Shown here piece by piece: positions 8,025 to 16,065 of a DNA stretch of 52,749 nucleotides. The DNA comes from Thermoplasmatota archaeon (lineage in GTDB: Archaea; Thermoplasmatota; Penumbrarchaeia; JASLWR01). The notes beneath the pieces are model-generated. The model was not told the origin of the DNA, ran no database searches, and was given only the letters and a program-made list of their open reading frames with translations. Within the stretch, counting starts at the first letter, position 1. Every line of letters begins with the position of its first letter. A program made the position numbers and the translations under genes. The stretch is from assembly GCA_030740765.1 (NCBI GenBank), contig JASLWR010000021.1:1-52749 (forward strand), in the 5' to 3' direction.

Positions 8025-8228
8025 ATGTCTGTATTGAAAGGAAACGAAATACGAGCAATGAAGAAGGAAGAGAAGATAGAAAAGCTGGAAAAACTCCGTA
8101 ATGAACTGATGTACGAGCGAGGTGTGGCTGCTATGGGTGGTGCACCAGCAAGCCCTGGAAAGATCCGGGCTCTGCGATCCGATATCGCAAGGCTCTTGAC
8201 CATCATGAGGGAGGAGGGTGAGCGCTAA
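8025..8228 (+). CDS. rpl29: Large-subunit ribosomal protein uL29
   Basis: 67 residues forming the two-helix L29 fold. The segments KGNEIRAMKKEEKIEKLEKLRNEL and PGKIRALRSDIARLLTIMRE match the archaeal family. It lies near the exit tunnel beside L23. It starts 55 bases after S3, one of the larger gaps in the operon, with AAGGAG upstream. Its TAA shares a base with the next ATG (TAATG). Confidence 0.94.
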   Translation: MSVLKGNEIRAMKKEEKIEKLEKLRNELMYERGVAAMGGAPASPGKIRALRSDIARLLTIMREEGER

Positions 8229-8527
8229 TGGGAGAAATCTGCATTACTTGTGGTCTTCCCAAAGAGATTTGTGCTTGCGAGCATATAGCCAGGGAACAGC
8301 AGGAGATAAGAATATTCACCACAAAGAGGCGCTATGGGAAAATTGTAACCATCGTGGAAGGCATTGACGGAACTGCTATCGATCTTGAGGACCTTGCAAA
8401 GACGTTAAAGACCCGATGTGCTGCCGGTGGGACCGTAAAGAAGGGCAATATAGAGCTCCAAGGGGATCATTCCAAGAGAGTGAGCGCAGAATTGAAAAAA
8501 CTAGGCTTTTCAGTTGAGGAGAGATGA
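8228..8527 (+). CDS. sui1: SUI1-family translation initiation factor (aIF1-like)
   Basis: 99 residues. The N-terminal CITCGLPKEICACE may bind a metal through its cysteines. The SUI1 core follows: RRYGKIVTIVEGID, a helix, then AAGGTVKKGNIELQGDH, the loop that contacts rRNA near the P site. SUI1 proteins monitor start-codon selection. Its place between L29 and the RNase P protein is the standard archaeal order. The start overlaps the L29 stop and the end overlaps the next gene (ATGA). Confidence 0.94.
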   Translation: MGEICITCGLPKEICACEHIAREQQEIRIFTTKRRYGKIVTIVEGIDGTAIDLEDLAKTLKTRCAAGGTVKKGNIELQGDHSKRVSAELKKLGFSVEER

Positions 8528-8868
8528 GGGACGAACGAAACATACTCCAGCATGAATTCATCGGGCTAGAAGTAAGGGTAATTGATACCCGTGCCGAAGG
8601 TTACATCGGGCTTCAGGGGATCGTGGTCGATGAATCGAAGAACATGCTGGAAATCGATGACGGTAAAAAAAGAATCAAAATGCCGAAAGCGGGAAACACT
8701 TTCGTGTTCAACCTGAAGGACGGGCCGTTCAAGGTGGATGGAAATACTATCCGCATAAGGAGCGAGGACCGAACGAAACGGTTGCGACCCGGGAAACAGA
8801 AACGAGAGAGACGGGACCCCCGTAAGGGATCTCCTACCGCAAACAAGACATATCCAAATAAAAAATAA
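8524..8868 (+). CDS. rnp1: RNase P protein component 1 (Rpp29/Pop4)
   Basis: 114 residues, part of the ribonucleoprotein that removes 5' leaders from tRNA precursors. The Sm-like barrel is recognisable from HEFIGLEVRVIDTRAEGYIGLQGIVVDESKN, then KRIKMPKAGNTFVF and VDGNTIRIRSEDR. The C-terminus is a basic tail ending in KTYPNKK. Its place between SUI1 and S17 is conserved in euryarchaea. Confidence 0.93.
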   Translation: MRDERNILQHEFIGLEVRVIDTRAEGYIGLQGIVVDESKNMLEIDDGKKRIKMPKAGNTFVFNLKDGPFKVDGNTIRIRSEDRTKRLRPGKQKRERRDPRKGSPTANKTYPNKK

Positions 8869-8888
8869 CTATCCAAGTTGGTGATTAA

Positions 8889-9416
8889 ATGGGCAATGAT
8901 GACAAGTCCGCAAAGGCATCGGCCAAAAAGAAGAAGAAACCGACAGCCGCTACAGGAAAAGGGACCAAAGCGGATAAGGAAAATAAACCGGCGAAGGCTG
9001 GAAAGGCAGCCAAGAAGACGGTGAAAAAGAAAAAGACAGTACGGACCAAATCCGTGGTGAGGGCGAAGAGTGATACGGGAGCTGGTAAGGCCAGGAACAT
9101 TGGTATTTCCGTCCCTTCGCCGAAAAAAGTATGCCAAGACGTTTACTGCCCATTCCATGGAAAACTCTCTGTAAGGGGGCAGATACTGGAGGGCATTGTA
9201 TCCAGTACAAAAATGAACCAATCCGCAGTGGTGATGAGGGAGAGACTATTCTATATTAAAAAATACGAGAGATACGAGAAGAGGACGTCGAGACACAGTG
9301 TTCATAACCCACCCTGTCTAGGGGTCCGAATAGGGGACAGGGTAAAGATTGCGGAATGTAGACCCCTTGCTAAGACGGTATCCTTTGTCATAATCGAGAG
9401 GAGGAAACCTATATGA
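8889..9416 (+). CDS. rps17: Small-subunit ribosomal protein uS17 with lysine-rich N-terminal extension
   Basis: 175 residues, against about 105-115 for typical archaeal S17. The first 70 or so are a lysine/alanine-rich, probably disordered extension. The S17 OB-fold follows, beginning VCQDVYCPFHGKLSVRGQILEG, with KKYERYEKRTSRHSVHNPPC and GDRVKIAECRPLAKTVSFVI. S17 binds 16S rRNA early in assembly. The start has GGTGA six bases upstream, and the end overlaps the L14 start in an ATGA. Similar charged extensions occur on S3, S5 and L32e in this operon. Confidence 0.95.
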   Translation: MGNDDKSAKASAKKKKKPTAATGKGTKADKENKPAKAGKAAKKTVKKKKTVRTKSVVRAKSDTGAGKARNIGISVPSPKKVCQDVYCPFHGKLSVRGQILEGIVSSTKMNQSAVVMRERLFYIKKYERYEKRTSRHSVHNPPCLGVRIGDRVKIAECRPLAKTVSFVIIERRKPI

Positions 9417-9811
9417 AAGGATTGGCTGGAACTCAGACCCGGGGCCTACCCACAGGGGCAAGACTCATCTGTACGGACAACACTGGCGCCAAAATAGTGG
9501 AGCTGGTGAACGTACTGAAATACCATGGGGTTGCCCGGAGGTATCCGGCGGGGGGTATCGGTGATCTAATCATCGTCACGGTCAAGAAGGGAACTCCCGA
9601 ACTCAGGAAAAAACTGGTAAATGCAGTTATAGTAAGACAAAAAAGGCCTTTTCGAAGAACGGACGGTACAATGGTCCAGTTCGAGGATAACGCCTGTGTG
9701 CTGACGACACCCAATGGGGAAACCAAGGGAACGGATATAAAGGGGCCGGTGGCTAGAGAGGCGGCTGAGAGATGGCCGAGGATTGCTTCTACCGCGTCCA
9801 CAATAGTATAG
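9413..9811 (+). CDS. rpl14: Large-subunit ribosomal protein uL14
   Basis: 132 residues of normal archaeal length. Conserved blocks are CTDNTGAKIVELVNV, the basic PAGGIGDLIIVTVKKGTPE and VIVRQKRPFRR, and the end GPVAREAAERWPRIAS. L14 forms an inter-subunit bridge and is where the anti-association factor aIF6 binds. The start overlaps the S17 stop. Confidence 0.97.
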   Translation: MKGLAGTQTRGLPTGARLICTDNTGAKIVELVNVLKYHGVARRYPAGGIGDLIIVTVKKGTPELRKKLVNAVIVRQKRPFRRTDGTMVQFEDNACVLTTPNGETKGTDIKGPVAREAAERWPRIASTASTIV

Positions 9812-9838
9812 TAATAAATTAATTTCAAGGTGGTACGG

Positions 9839-10213
9839 ATGCCGATAAAATCTTCAAAGAAGAGAAAACAGCGTAAATATCATTACAACGCGCCTTTGCA
9901 TGTGAAGGGAAGGCAGTTGAGTTCACATCTCTCCGGAGACCTGAGGGAAAAGTACAAAAAAAGGTGTGTCCGGCTGAGAAAGGGCGATACGGTCAGGGTA
10001 ATGAGGGGCGGTCTCAAGGGACTAACAGGTAAGGTTTCCGAGGTGCTTATGAATAAAATGATGGTAGCGGTAGAGAAGGCCGCTCTAACCAAGGCCGACG
10101 GTAAATCCATCCCCAAGTTGATCCATCCGTCCAACCTAGAGGTAGTAAAGCTGGACCTTACGGATCCCAAACGGCGGGGAAAACTGAAAACCAAAACGGG
10201 GGGTAACGATTGA
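9839..10213 (+). CDS. rpl24: Large-subunit ribosomal protein uL24
   Basis: 124 residues from the ATG at 9839, which has AAGGTGG five bases upstream; the GTG at 9830 lies inside that ribosome site and is not used. The family start KSSKKRKQRKYHYNAPLH is followed by the KOW motif GDTVRVMRGGLKGLTGKV. L24 is an early 23S rRNA binder near the exit tunnel. The end overlaps the S4e start. Confidence 0.95.
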   Translation: MPIKSSKKRKQRKYHYNAPLHVKGRQLSSHLSGDLREKYKKRCVRLRKGDTVRVMRGGLKGLTGKVSEVLMNKMMVAVEKAALTKADGKSIPKLIHPSNLEVVKLDLTDPKRRGKLKTKTGGND

Positions 10214-10920
10214 AAAAACATCAGAAACGACTTACCATTCCAAGGAGATGGAAGTTAGCGAAAAAGACCCAAAAATGGGCGCCGAAAACCTCGCCGGGTC
10301 CTCATTCCAAGGAGTGGTCCGTACCGGTTCTTGTGGTGCTCCGGGACATGCTGGAACTTTGCGATAACGCTAGCGAGGCAAGAAAGATACTGGCGGCAAG
10401 AGACGTATTCGTGGACGGAAAGGTTATTACCAACCCCAACCACCCCGTGGGTTTCATGGATGTATTCTCCATTCCCAAGAACAATATCTTTTACAGAGTG
10501 TTATTCGATAAAAGAGGAAAATTGGTCTTAACGTCGATTCCAAAAGAGAACTCGATCTGGAAGATGGTAAAGATAATGGATAAGAAGACCCTCAAGGGAA
10601 ACAAGATCCAATTGAATCTTCATGACGGCAGGAATATTTTGCTGGAGAAAGACCGGTTCAAGACAAAGGACGTGCTCAAGATAGAGATACCCAGCCAGAA
10701 GATGCTCGGGGCCTATAAATTCTCAAAGGGTAATCTGGCAATGATCATCGGCGGCGCTCATGCTGGCAGTATATACAGGATCGAAGATTTCACAGTCACC
10801 AAATCCTCCAAACCCAATATAGTGACGCTGGAAGGTGGGATATCCACCATTATGGATTACATCTTCGTCATCGGAAAGAAGACTCCCGAGATAACGGTAC
10901 CGGAGGTGAAGGTTATATGA
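10210..10920 (+). CDS. rps4e: Small-subunit ribosomal protein eS4
   Basis: 236 residues, specific to archaea and eukaryotes. It has an N-terminal basic start (KKHQKRLTIPRRWKLAKK) and an S4-type RNA-binding region (ARKILAARDVFVDGKV). The central domain is followed by a KOW-like segment (GNLAMIIGGAHAGSIYRIEDF). The start is a TTG overlapping the L24 stop, with GGGGG six bases upstream. The end overlaps the L5 start in an ATGA. Confidence 0.95.
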   Translation: MKKHQKRLTIPRRWKLAKKTQKWAPKTSPGPHSKEWSVPVLVVLRDMLELCDNASEARKILAARDVFVDGKVITNPNHPVGFMDVFSIPKNNIFYRVLFDKRGKLVLTSIPKENSIWKMVKIMDKKTLKGNKIQLNLHDGRNILLEKDRFKTKDVLKIEIPSQKMLGAYKFSKGNLAMIIGGAHAGSIYRIEDFTVTKSSKPNIVTLEGGISTIMDYIFVIGKKTPEITVPEVKVI

Positions 10921-11447
10921 CCGGGGACCTCGATAATCCTATGAGAACTCTCTCCATTGACAAGGTGGTGGTGAACATTGGGGTGGGTGAAGCTGGTGAG
11001 AAGCTTATTCGAGCGGAAAAGGTGATTGATCTGTTAACGGGTAGAAAATCGGTACGAACCATCTCCCGAACAACCAACAGGGATTTCGGTATAAGGAAGA
11101 TGATGCCCATCGGTTGTAAGGTCACCCTTAGAAAGGGAGAGGCGGAGGATTTTTTAAAAAGGGCGTTCTGGATAAAACAGAACAAGATCGCCAGTTATTC
11201 TTTCGACCTATGTGGCAACTTCTCCTTTGGGATCTCCGATTTTACGGATTTTCAGGGTATGAAATACGACCCTGAGGTAGGGATTTTCGGTATGGATGTC
11301 TGCGTTTCTTTAAAGAGAAACGGATATCGCATTTCGAGAAGGAAGATGAGATGCCGGAAACTTTCGAGCAAACAGCGTATATCGAAGGATGAGGCTTACG
11401 ATTTCCTGAGAAGGGAATTCGATGTGGAAGTGGTTAAACTGGATTAA
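10917..11447 (+). CDS. rpl5: Large-subunit ribosomal protein uL5
   Basis: 176 residues. Typical blocks are [39 protein letters not shown] and [19 protein letters not shown]5 binds 5S rRNA with L18 and contacts the P-site tRNA. It opens with a four-base overlap with S4e and is followed by an AGGAGG that serves the S14 gene. Confidence 0.96.
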   Translation: MTGDLDNPMRTLSIDKVVVNIGVGEAGEKLIRAEKVIDLLTGRKSVRTISRTTNRDFGIRKMMPIGCKVTLRKGEAEDFLKRAFWIKQNKIASYSFDLCGNFSFGISDFTDFQGMKYDPEVGIFGMDVCVSLKRNGYRISRRKMRCRKLSSKQRISKDEAYDFLRREFDVEVVKLD

Positions 11448-11464
11448 AGGCAGGAGGCATTCAT

Positions 11465-11626
11465 TTGGCAGAGAAAGGCTTAAGACCCACCAAAGAATAC
11501 GGACGAAAAAAAGGATGTTTAAGGTGCGGTAGAAAAAGGGGCATCATCAGGAGATACGGGCTGCATCTGTGCAGGCAGTGTTTCAGAGAGATCGCACCGG
11601 AGATTGGTTTTAAAAAATTTTCATAA
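11465..11626 (+). CDS. rps14: Small-subunit ribosomal protein uS14 (zinc-binding form)
   Basis: A 53-residue gene starting at a TTG seven bases after AGGAGG (11452-11457) and ending at the TAA at 11624. The short zinc form of S14 is shown by CLRCGRKRG and HLCRQCFRE, a Cys4 zinc site at residues 18, 21, 36 and 39, then the terminal [11 protein letters not shown]. It sits in the small-subunit head between L5 and S8, as in other archaea. Its small size and TTG start make it easy to miss. Confidence 0.94.
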   Translation: MAEKGLRPTKEYGRKKGCLRCGRKRGIIRRYGLHLCRQCFREIAPEIGFKKFS

Positions 11627-11641
11627 AAAGGAGGGGTAAAT

Positions 11642-12031
11642 GTGCAACACGATCCACTTAACGATGTGATGGTTGGCCTGAAGAACGCCGAACGCGTAGG
11701 CAAGAGGCATTGCCGGATCCGACCCGCCTCCAATTTGATAGGCCGGGTACTGAAGGTCATGCAGGAGAACAAATATATCGGTTCGTTTCAACACTTAGAG
11801 AACAACCGAGGCGGTTTTTTTGAGGTTGAACTCATTGGGAACATCAACAACTGCGGAGCGATAAAACCGCGTTTCTCAGTGAAGAGGAAGTTCATGGAAA
11901 AATACGAGGCACGTTTTCTTCCTGCTCAGGGTTTTGGGGTCCTAATACTCACAACACCCCGTGGAGTTCTCTCACACAAGACAGCCAAGGAAAGAAATAC
12001 CGGTGGCAAACTTTTAGCCTATGTATATTAG
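11642..12031 (+). CDS. rps8: Small-subunit ribosomal protein uS8
   Basis: 129 residues. [21 protein letters not shown] opens the fold, and the C-terminal RNA-binding block [21 protein letters not shown] is the usual STxxG-type turn. S8 organises the central domain of 16S rRNA and in many organisms also represses its own operon. The start is the GTG at 11642 with AGGAGGGG six bases upstream; an overlapping out-of-frame ATG at 11640 stops after nine codons. Confidence 0.95.
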   Translation: MQHDPLNDVMVGLKNAERVGKRHCRIRPASNLIGRVLKVMQENKYIGSFQHLENNRGGFFEVELIGNINNCGAIKPRFSVKRKFMEKYEARFLPAQGFGVLILTTPRGVLSHKTAKERNTGGKLLAYVY

Positions 12032-12043
12032 GGGGTGTACGAA

Positions 12044-12580
12044 ATGGTCAAACATTATTTCAGGGAAGAGTTCATCAGTCCTCCGGATGACGTGATGGTG
12101 TCCGAAAAGGACCATGAAATCAAGGTCGATGGTCCAAAAGGGACGCTTGTTAAGTCCTTTTACCACCCCCGTATCCAGGTTTCAGTAAAAAAGGGAGCTG
12201 TTCGAATCTATGTGGAGAAACCGCGAAAGAAGGATGCGGCTCTATTTGGCACCTATCGGGCACATCTCAATAACATGATCAAAGGAGTAACCGAAGGTTT
12301 TGAATACGGTATGAAGATAGTTTATTCTCATTTTCCAATGAAGACAACCGTCAAAAAGGATGGTTTAATTATTGAGAATTTCCTGGGTGAAGCTGCCCCA
12401 CGGAAGGCAAAGATAGTGGGGGAAACAAAGGTACAGATAAGCGGTGACGAGGTGACGGTAAAGGGTTTAAACAAGGAAGAAGTGGGCCAGACCGCCGCAA
12501 ACATCGAGTTGGCTACATATATAAAACATTACGATCCTCGGGTCTTCCAGGATGGTATATACATAGTAAACAAGGGGTGA
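12044..12580 (+). CDS. rpl6: Large-subunit ribosomal protein uL6
   Basis: 178 residues from the ATG at 12044; AGGGGGTG lies seven bases upstream, so the GTG at 12035 is part of the ribosome site. L6 has two related domains: the first around IKVDGPKGTLVKSF with NMIKGVTEGFEYGMKIVYSHFP, and the second with IENFLGEAAPRKAKIVGET and the closing DPRVFQDGIYIVNKG. It lies near the elongation-factor binding site. Confidence 0.96.
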   Translation: MVKHYFREEFISPPDDVMVSEKDHEIKVDGPKGTLVKSFYHPRIQVSVKKGAVRIYVEKPRKKDAALFGTYRAHLNNMIKGVTEGFEYGMKIVYSHFPMKTTVKKDGLIIENFLGEAAPRKAKIVGETKVQISGDEVTVKGLNKEEVGQTAANIELATYIKHYDPRVFQDGIYIVNKG

Positions 12581-12584
12581 TAGC

Positions 12585-13139
12585 ATGGCACGAACGAAGA
12601 AAAAGGATACAACGACCGATCTTGCCGAAACCCAAGATGCTTCCGATTCGTCCGAAAGCCAGGAGGAGGACGAATATCTGGAGCTGGACGAAGAGCTGGA
12701 AGATGGGGAGCTAACCGAACCCGGATATGTTGTGAAGAAGAAACCCGACCTGTCACCAGAAATGAAGTACACCCTGAACCTGCGCAAAGCCCGAAAAGCG
12801 AAGAAAGGAACCTTCAGACGACAGGAATGGTTCCGTTACAAGCGGTTGGGAACAAAGTGGCGAAAACCCAGGGGGCTCCATTCGAAAATGAGGCGGGGTT
12901 TGAAATATCGTCCAAAGATGCCCAGCGTAGGATACGGATCGCCTAAAGAAGTCCGGAACCTTCATCCATCTGGTTTCAGAGAGGTCATGGTATACAATAC
13001 CAATGATCTCGAGACCATTAATCCTTCTGTTGAAGCTGCGAGGATTGGACACGGTGTGGGCACCAGAAAGAGGATGACCATCGAGAAAAAAGCCGCCGAT
13101 CTGAAAATTCGAATACTCAATCCGGGGGTACAACGATGA
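12585..13139 (+). CDS. rpl32e: Large-subunit ribosomal protein eL32 with acidic N-terminal extension
   Basis: 184 residues. The archaeal/eukaryotic L32e core runs from about residue 75: FRRQEWFRYKRLGTKWRKPRG, KMPSVGYGSPKEVRNLHPSG, and KAADLKIRILNP. The first 60 residues are extra and strongly acidic (EEDEYLELDEELEDGE), the reverse in charge of the S17 extension. The function of the acidic arm is unknown. The start follows GGGGTGA, and the end overlaps L19e in an ATGA. Confidence 0.95.
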   Translation: MARTKKKDTTTDLAETQDASDSSESQEEDEYLELDEELEDGELTEPGYVVKKKPDLSPEMKYTLNLRKARKAKKGTFRRQEWFRYKRLGTKWRKPRGLHSKMRRGLKYRPKMPSVGYGSPKEVRNLHPSGFREVMVYNTNDLETINPSVEAARIGHGVGTRKRMTIEKKAADLKIRILNPGVQR

Positions 13140-13678
13140 ATCTGACATTGCAGAGACGCATGGCCCGCTCCTTGCTTAAATGCGGTTCGGACCGAGTTTG
13201 GTTGGACCCCGCGGCCATGGAAGAGATATCCGAGGCGGTCACCAGAGGAGATGTTCGTTCACTCATCAGTTCAAAGATAATCAAGAAGAAACAGAAAAAA
13301 GGCGTTTCATCCGGCCGGGCGAAACACCGGGCGGAGCAGAAGAGAAAGGGCCGGAGAAAGGGTCACGGCAAAAGGAAGGGTGCCAAGGGAGCGCGCACAC
13401 CTAAAAAGGAGCGGTGGATGAAAACCATTCGAGCCCTACGCTCGCAGTTGAGGGAATTGAAGACCGAAGCAAAGATCGATTCCACAATCTACAGGAAATA
13501 TTATCGAAAGGCCAACGGGGGGATGTTCAAATCCCGAGCACATCTCATGGCACACATGAAGGCCGAGGGCGCCTTTGAAGAGAAGAAAGATACTCCGCAA
13601 ATCAGATTCGGCGTCCCTTCTAAAAAGGTCGTACGTAAGGTTGTACGAAGAAAAAAGGTCGTAAAGGGGGTTGTGTGA
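13136..13678 (+). CDS. rpl19e: Large-subunit ribosomal protein eL19
   Basis: 180 residues of a highly basic, mainly helical protein. Family blocks are LQRRMARSLLKCG, VWLDPAAMEEISEAVTR and SRGRAK-type basic runs, then WMKTIRALRSQLRELK and YRKANGGMFKSRAHLMAHM. The last 20 residues are a very basic tail. It spans the subunit bridge region near the exit tunnel. The stop lies just before the L18 start. Confidence 0.95.
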   Translation: MNLTLQRRMARSLLKCGSDRVWLDPAAMEEISEAVTRGDVRSLISSKIIKKKQKKGVSSGRAKHRAEQKRKGRRKGHGKRKGAKGARTPKKERWMKTIRALRSQLRELKTEAKIDSTIYRKYYRKANGGMFKSRAHLMAHMKAEGAFEEKKDTPQIRFGVPSKKVVRKVVRRKKVVKGVV

Positions 13679-13679
13679 A

Positions 13680-14186
13680 TTGAAAAAGAAGAAAAATATT
13701 ACAAGAGTACCTTTCAGGAGGAGAAGGGAAGGGAAGACCGATTATCGTAAACGTTTGGCCCTTTTAAAATCTGGAAAGCACAGATTAGTTGTCAGGAAAA
13801 CCCTTACAAAAACAATAGTCCAGGTCATAGAATATAACCCATTGGGGGATTTGGTGCGGGCCGCAGCCTTGTCCACAGAACTGAGCTCGCGAGGTTGGAC
13901 CCATTCATTTTCCAACACCCCGGCGGCCTATCTCACTGGATTGTTAGCTGGGAAACGGGCTTTAAAGAAGGGTATCTCGGAGGCGGTGCTGGACATGGGT
14001 TTAAGCGTACCGGTCAAGGGCTCTAAATCCTTTGCGGTGCTGAAAGGTGTTCTGGATGCCGGCGTGGAAATACCGCATGGCGAAAAAATTCTTCCTTCAG
14101 GAGATGCGCTCAAGGGTGCGTTCATAAGTAACGAGATTGCCGCGGATTTCGACAAAACAAAAGAACGGATACTCGAGAGGGGGTGA
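13680..14186 (+). CDS. rpl18: Large-subunit ribosomal protein uL18
   Basis: 168 residues from the TTG at 13680, nine bases after a GGGGG; an in-frame TTG at 13671 is the alternative. The typical archaeal start [23 protein letters not shown] is followed by [14 protein letters not shown] and the turn [18 protein letters not shown]18 carries 5S rRNA into the large subunit together with L5. Both TTG candidates are weak starts, so the exact N-terminus is uncertain by three residues. Confidence 0.94.
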   Translation: MKKKKNITRVPFRRRREGKTDYRKRLALLKSGKHRLVVRKTLTKTIVQVIEYNPLGDLVRAAALSTELSSRGWTHSFSNTPAAYLTGLLAGKRALKKGISEAVLDMGLSVPVKGSKSFAVLKGVLDAGVEIPHGEKILPSGDALKGAFISNEIAADFDKTKERILERG

Positions 14187-14190
14187 AAAT

Positions 14191-15126
14191 ATGGACAAGA
14201 ACAAACGGAAGTTGGACGAACAGGCGAATCGCAAACAGAAAGTCGAGGCCAAGACGTCCAAGGGCGAAGGGCAGAAAGAGAACGAAGTTGAGGATATTAC
14301 GGAAGAGGTTGTGGAGGATGCCGAGAAAAAATCGGACGAGAAGAGTGTCGATGCCACGGAAAAGAAGTCGGGAGTATCCGAGGGAGCCGTCGCCAAGAAG
14401 AAACCGGTGATCGGTATCAAAAAGAGGGGACGGGAGACCGGTAGCAAGGAAGATATGCGTCAGCGTAGGGCAAGAGAGCGTTACGAGATATGGGAACCCA
14501 CGACCCGTCTTGGTCGGCTGGTGAGAAGCAAAAAGATAACTGATATCGGCGAAGCGCTGGCCACAGGACTTCCCATTCGAGAACCAGAAATCGTGGACGT
14601 ACTTCTTCCCGAACTGGAAGACGAGGTTCTTGATGTGAACATGGTCCAGAGAATGACCGATTCCGGCAGGAGGGTCCGTTTCACAATTACTGCCGTGATC
14701 GGTAACAAGGACGGCTACGTTGGCATAGGGCAGGCCAAGGGAAAAGAAGTGGGACCCGCCATCCGAAAGGCAATCGATAATGCCAAAATGAAGGTTGTAG
14801 AGGTGAAGCGGGGATGCGGCTCGTGGGAATGCGGATGTGGCACTCCTCATTCATTCCCTTTCCAGGTCCATGGGAAATGCGGATCGATTCGCGTATCTTT
14901 CAAACCCGCTCCCAGAGGTATATCCCTTGCTGTGGGAGATGTGGCCAAACACATATTGAAATTGGCTGGGATCGAGGACGTTTGGGGATTCACCACAGGA
15001 AAGACCCGTACCACTGTGAACTATGCAAAAGCTGTACTCGACGCGTTGACGAAAACATCCAGCACCCGGACCATGAGAGAGCAGGAAGATGAACTGAATA
15101 TAGTACTTGGGAAGGTGGACAAATAA
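14191..15126 (+). CDS. rps5: Small-subunit ribosomal protein uS5 with charged N-terminal extension
   Basis: 311 residues from the ATG at 14191, with GAGGGGG about eight bases upstream. The first 90 or so residues are a mixed-charge, lysine/glutamate-rich extension that archaeal S5 (about 210-235 residues) normally lacks. The core has the dsRNA-binding-like domain ([36 protein letters not shown]) and the C-terminal domain ([33 protein letters not shown]). S5 helps maintain decoding accuracy and lines the mRNA entry site. Confidence 0.95.
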   Translation: MDKNKRKLDEQANRKQKVEAKTSKGEGQKENEVEDITEEVVEDAEKKSDEKSVDATEKKSGVSEGAVAKKKPVIGIKKRGRETGSKEDMRQRRARERYEIWEPTTRLGRLVRSKKITDIGEALATGLPIREPEIVDVLLPELEDEVLDVNMVQRMTDSGRRVRFTITAVIGNKDGYVGIGQAKGKEVGPAIRKAIDNAKMKVVEVKRGCGSWECGCGTPHSFPFQVHGKCGSIRVSFKPAPRGISLAVGDVAKHILKLAGIEDVWGFTTGKTRTTVNYAKAVLDALTKTSSTRTMREQEDELNIVLGKVDK

Positions 15127-15590
15127 TGATGTACGCAGTCATCAGGGTCAGGGGCATAGTAAACGTCAATTACAGTATCCGGGATACCATGAAGTACCTG
15201 AGGTTGAACAGAGTGAACCACTGCGTTCTGATACCGGATACACCGTATTATACGGGAATGCTAAAAAAAGCGAAGGATTATATCACCTGGGGCGAAGTGA
15301 ATCCCCAGACGATTCGTGATCTTATAATAAAGAGAGGGCGTTTGATCGGTGATCAGCCCATTACTCCCGGTTATGTCCGCAAGGAGACCGATTTCAAGGA
15401 TATCAATGAACTGACCAAGGCAATACACCGGGGAAAAATTGACTACAAGAAATTAAACGAAATTAAACCTTTATTCCGACTTGCCCCACCTGTAAAGGGG
15501 TATGAGGGGATAAAACGCTCCTTTATTGAGGGCGGGGCCCTTGGTTACAGGGGAAAGAAGATAAATGATCTTATTGGGAGGATGTTATAG
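15126..15590 (+). CDS. rpl30: Large-subunit ribosomal protein uL30
   Basis: 154 residues, the long archaeal form. The L30 beta-alpha-beta unit opens with YAVIRVRGIVNVNYSIRDTM, followed by RVNHCVLIPDTPYYTGML. A C-terminal helical extension ends in GYRGKKINDLIGRML. The first ATG shares a base with the S5 stop (TAATG), and a second ATG follows immediately; AAGGTGG lies eight bases upstream. Confidence 0.95.
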   Translation: MMYAVIRVRGIVNVNYSIRDTMKYLRLNRVNHCVLIPDTPYYTGMLKKAKDYITWGEVNPQTIRDLIIKRGRLIGDQPITPGYVRKETDFKDINELTKAIHRGKIDYKKLNEIKPLFRLAPPVKGYEGIKRSFIEGGALGYRGKKINDLIGRML

Positions 15591-16022
15591 ATGAGCAGTA
15601 AAAGATCGGAGCGATTCCGCGGAAGCAGGACTCACGGTCGGGGAAAGAAGGCGGGCAGGGGTGCTGGTATGAGAGGAGGCCGGGGTAATGCCGGGCTTCA
15701 CAAACACCGATTTATGTGGCTACTCAAGAACGATCGTGATCACTTTGGACGGCATGGTTTCAAGCGTCACCGCTCCATAGTAACCCAGATAAAGGCCATA
15801 AACCTGACAACCTTGCAGAACATTATCGAGACACTGATAAAGAAAGGGGCGGCGAAAAAAAGGGGGGAGGCCATAATAATCGACCTTAGCAAGGCGGGGT
15901 ATGACAAACTGCTGTCGAAAGGGGAAGTAAGGCATAAATTGAATATTAAAGTTAAGAGAGCGAGTAGCAATTCAGTAGCCAAGATAGAGAAAGCGGGCGG
16001 AAAGGTCAAGCTCGTGAAATGA
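15591..16022 (+). CDS. rpl15: Large-subunit ribosomal protein uL15
   Basis: 143 residues. The glycine/arginine-rich start (SRTHGRGKKAGRGAGMRGGRG) threads into 23S rRNA. A compact domain follows, with EAIIIDLSKAGYDKLLSKGEV and the closing IEKAGGKVKLVK. The gene directly follows the L30 stop, with GGGAGG inside L30, and precedes secY, the conserved end of this operon. Confidence 0.95.
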   Translation: MSSKRSERFRGSRTHGRGKKAGRGAGMRGGRGNAGLHKHRFMWLLKNDRDHFGRHGFKRHRSIVTQIKAINLTTLQNIIETLIKKGAAKKRGEAIIIDLSKAGYDKLLSKGEVRHKLNIKVKRASSNSVAKIEKAGGKVKLVK

Positions 16023-16065
16023 ATAAGACCGGAAGCGTCCCAATCGTCCTTTATGGTGAATGACC

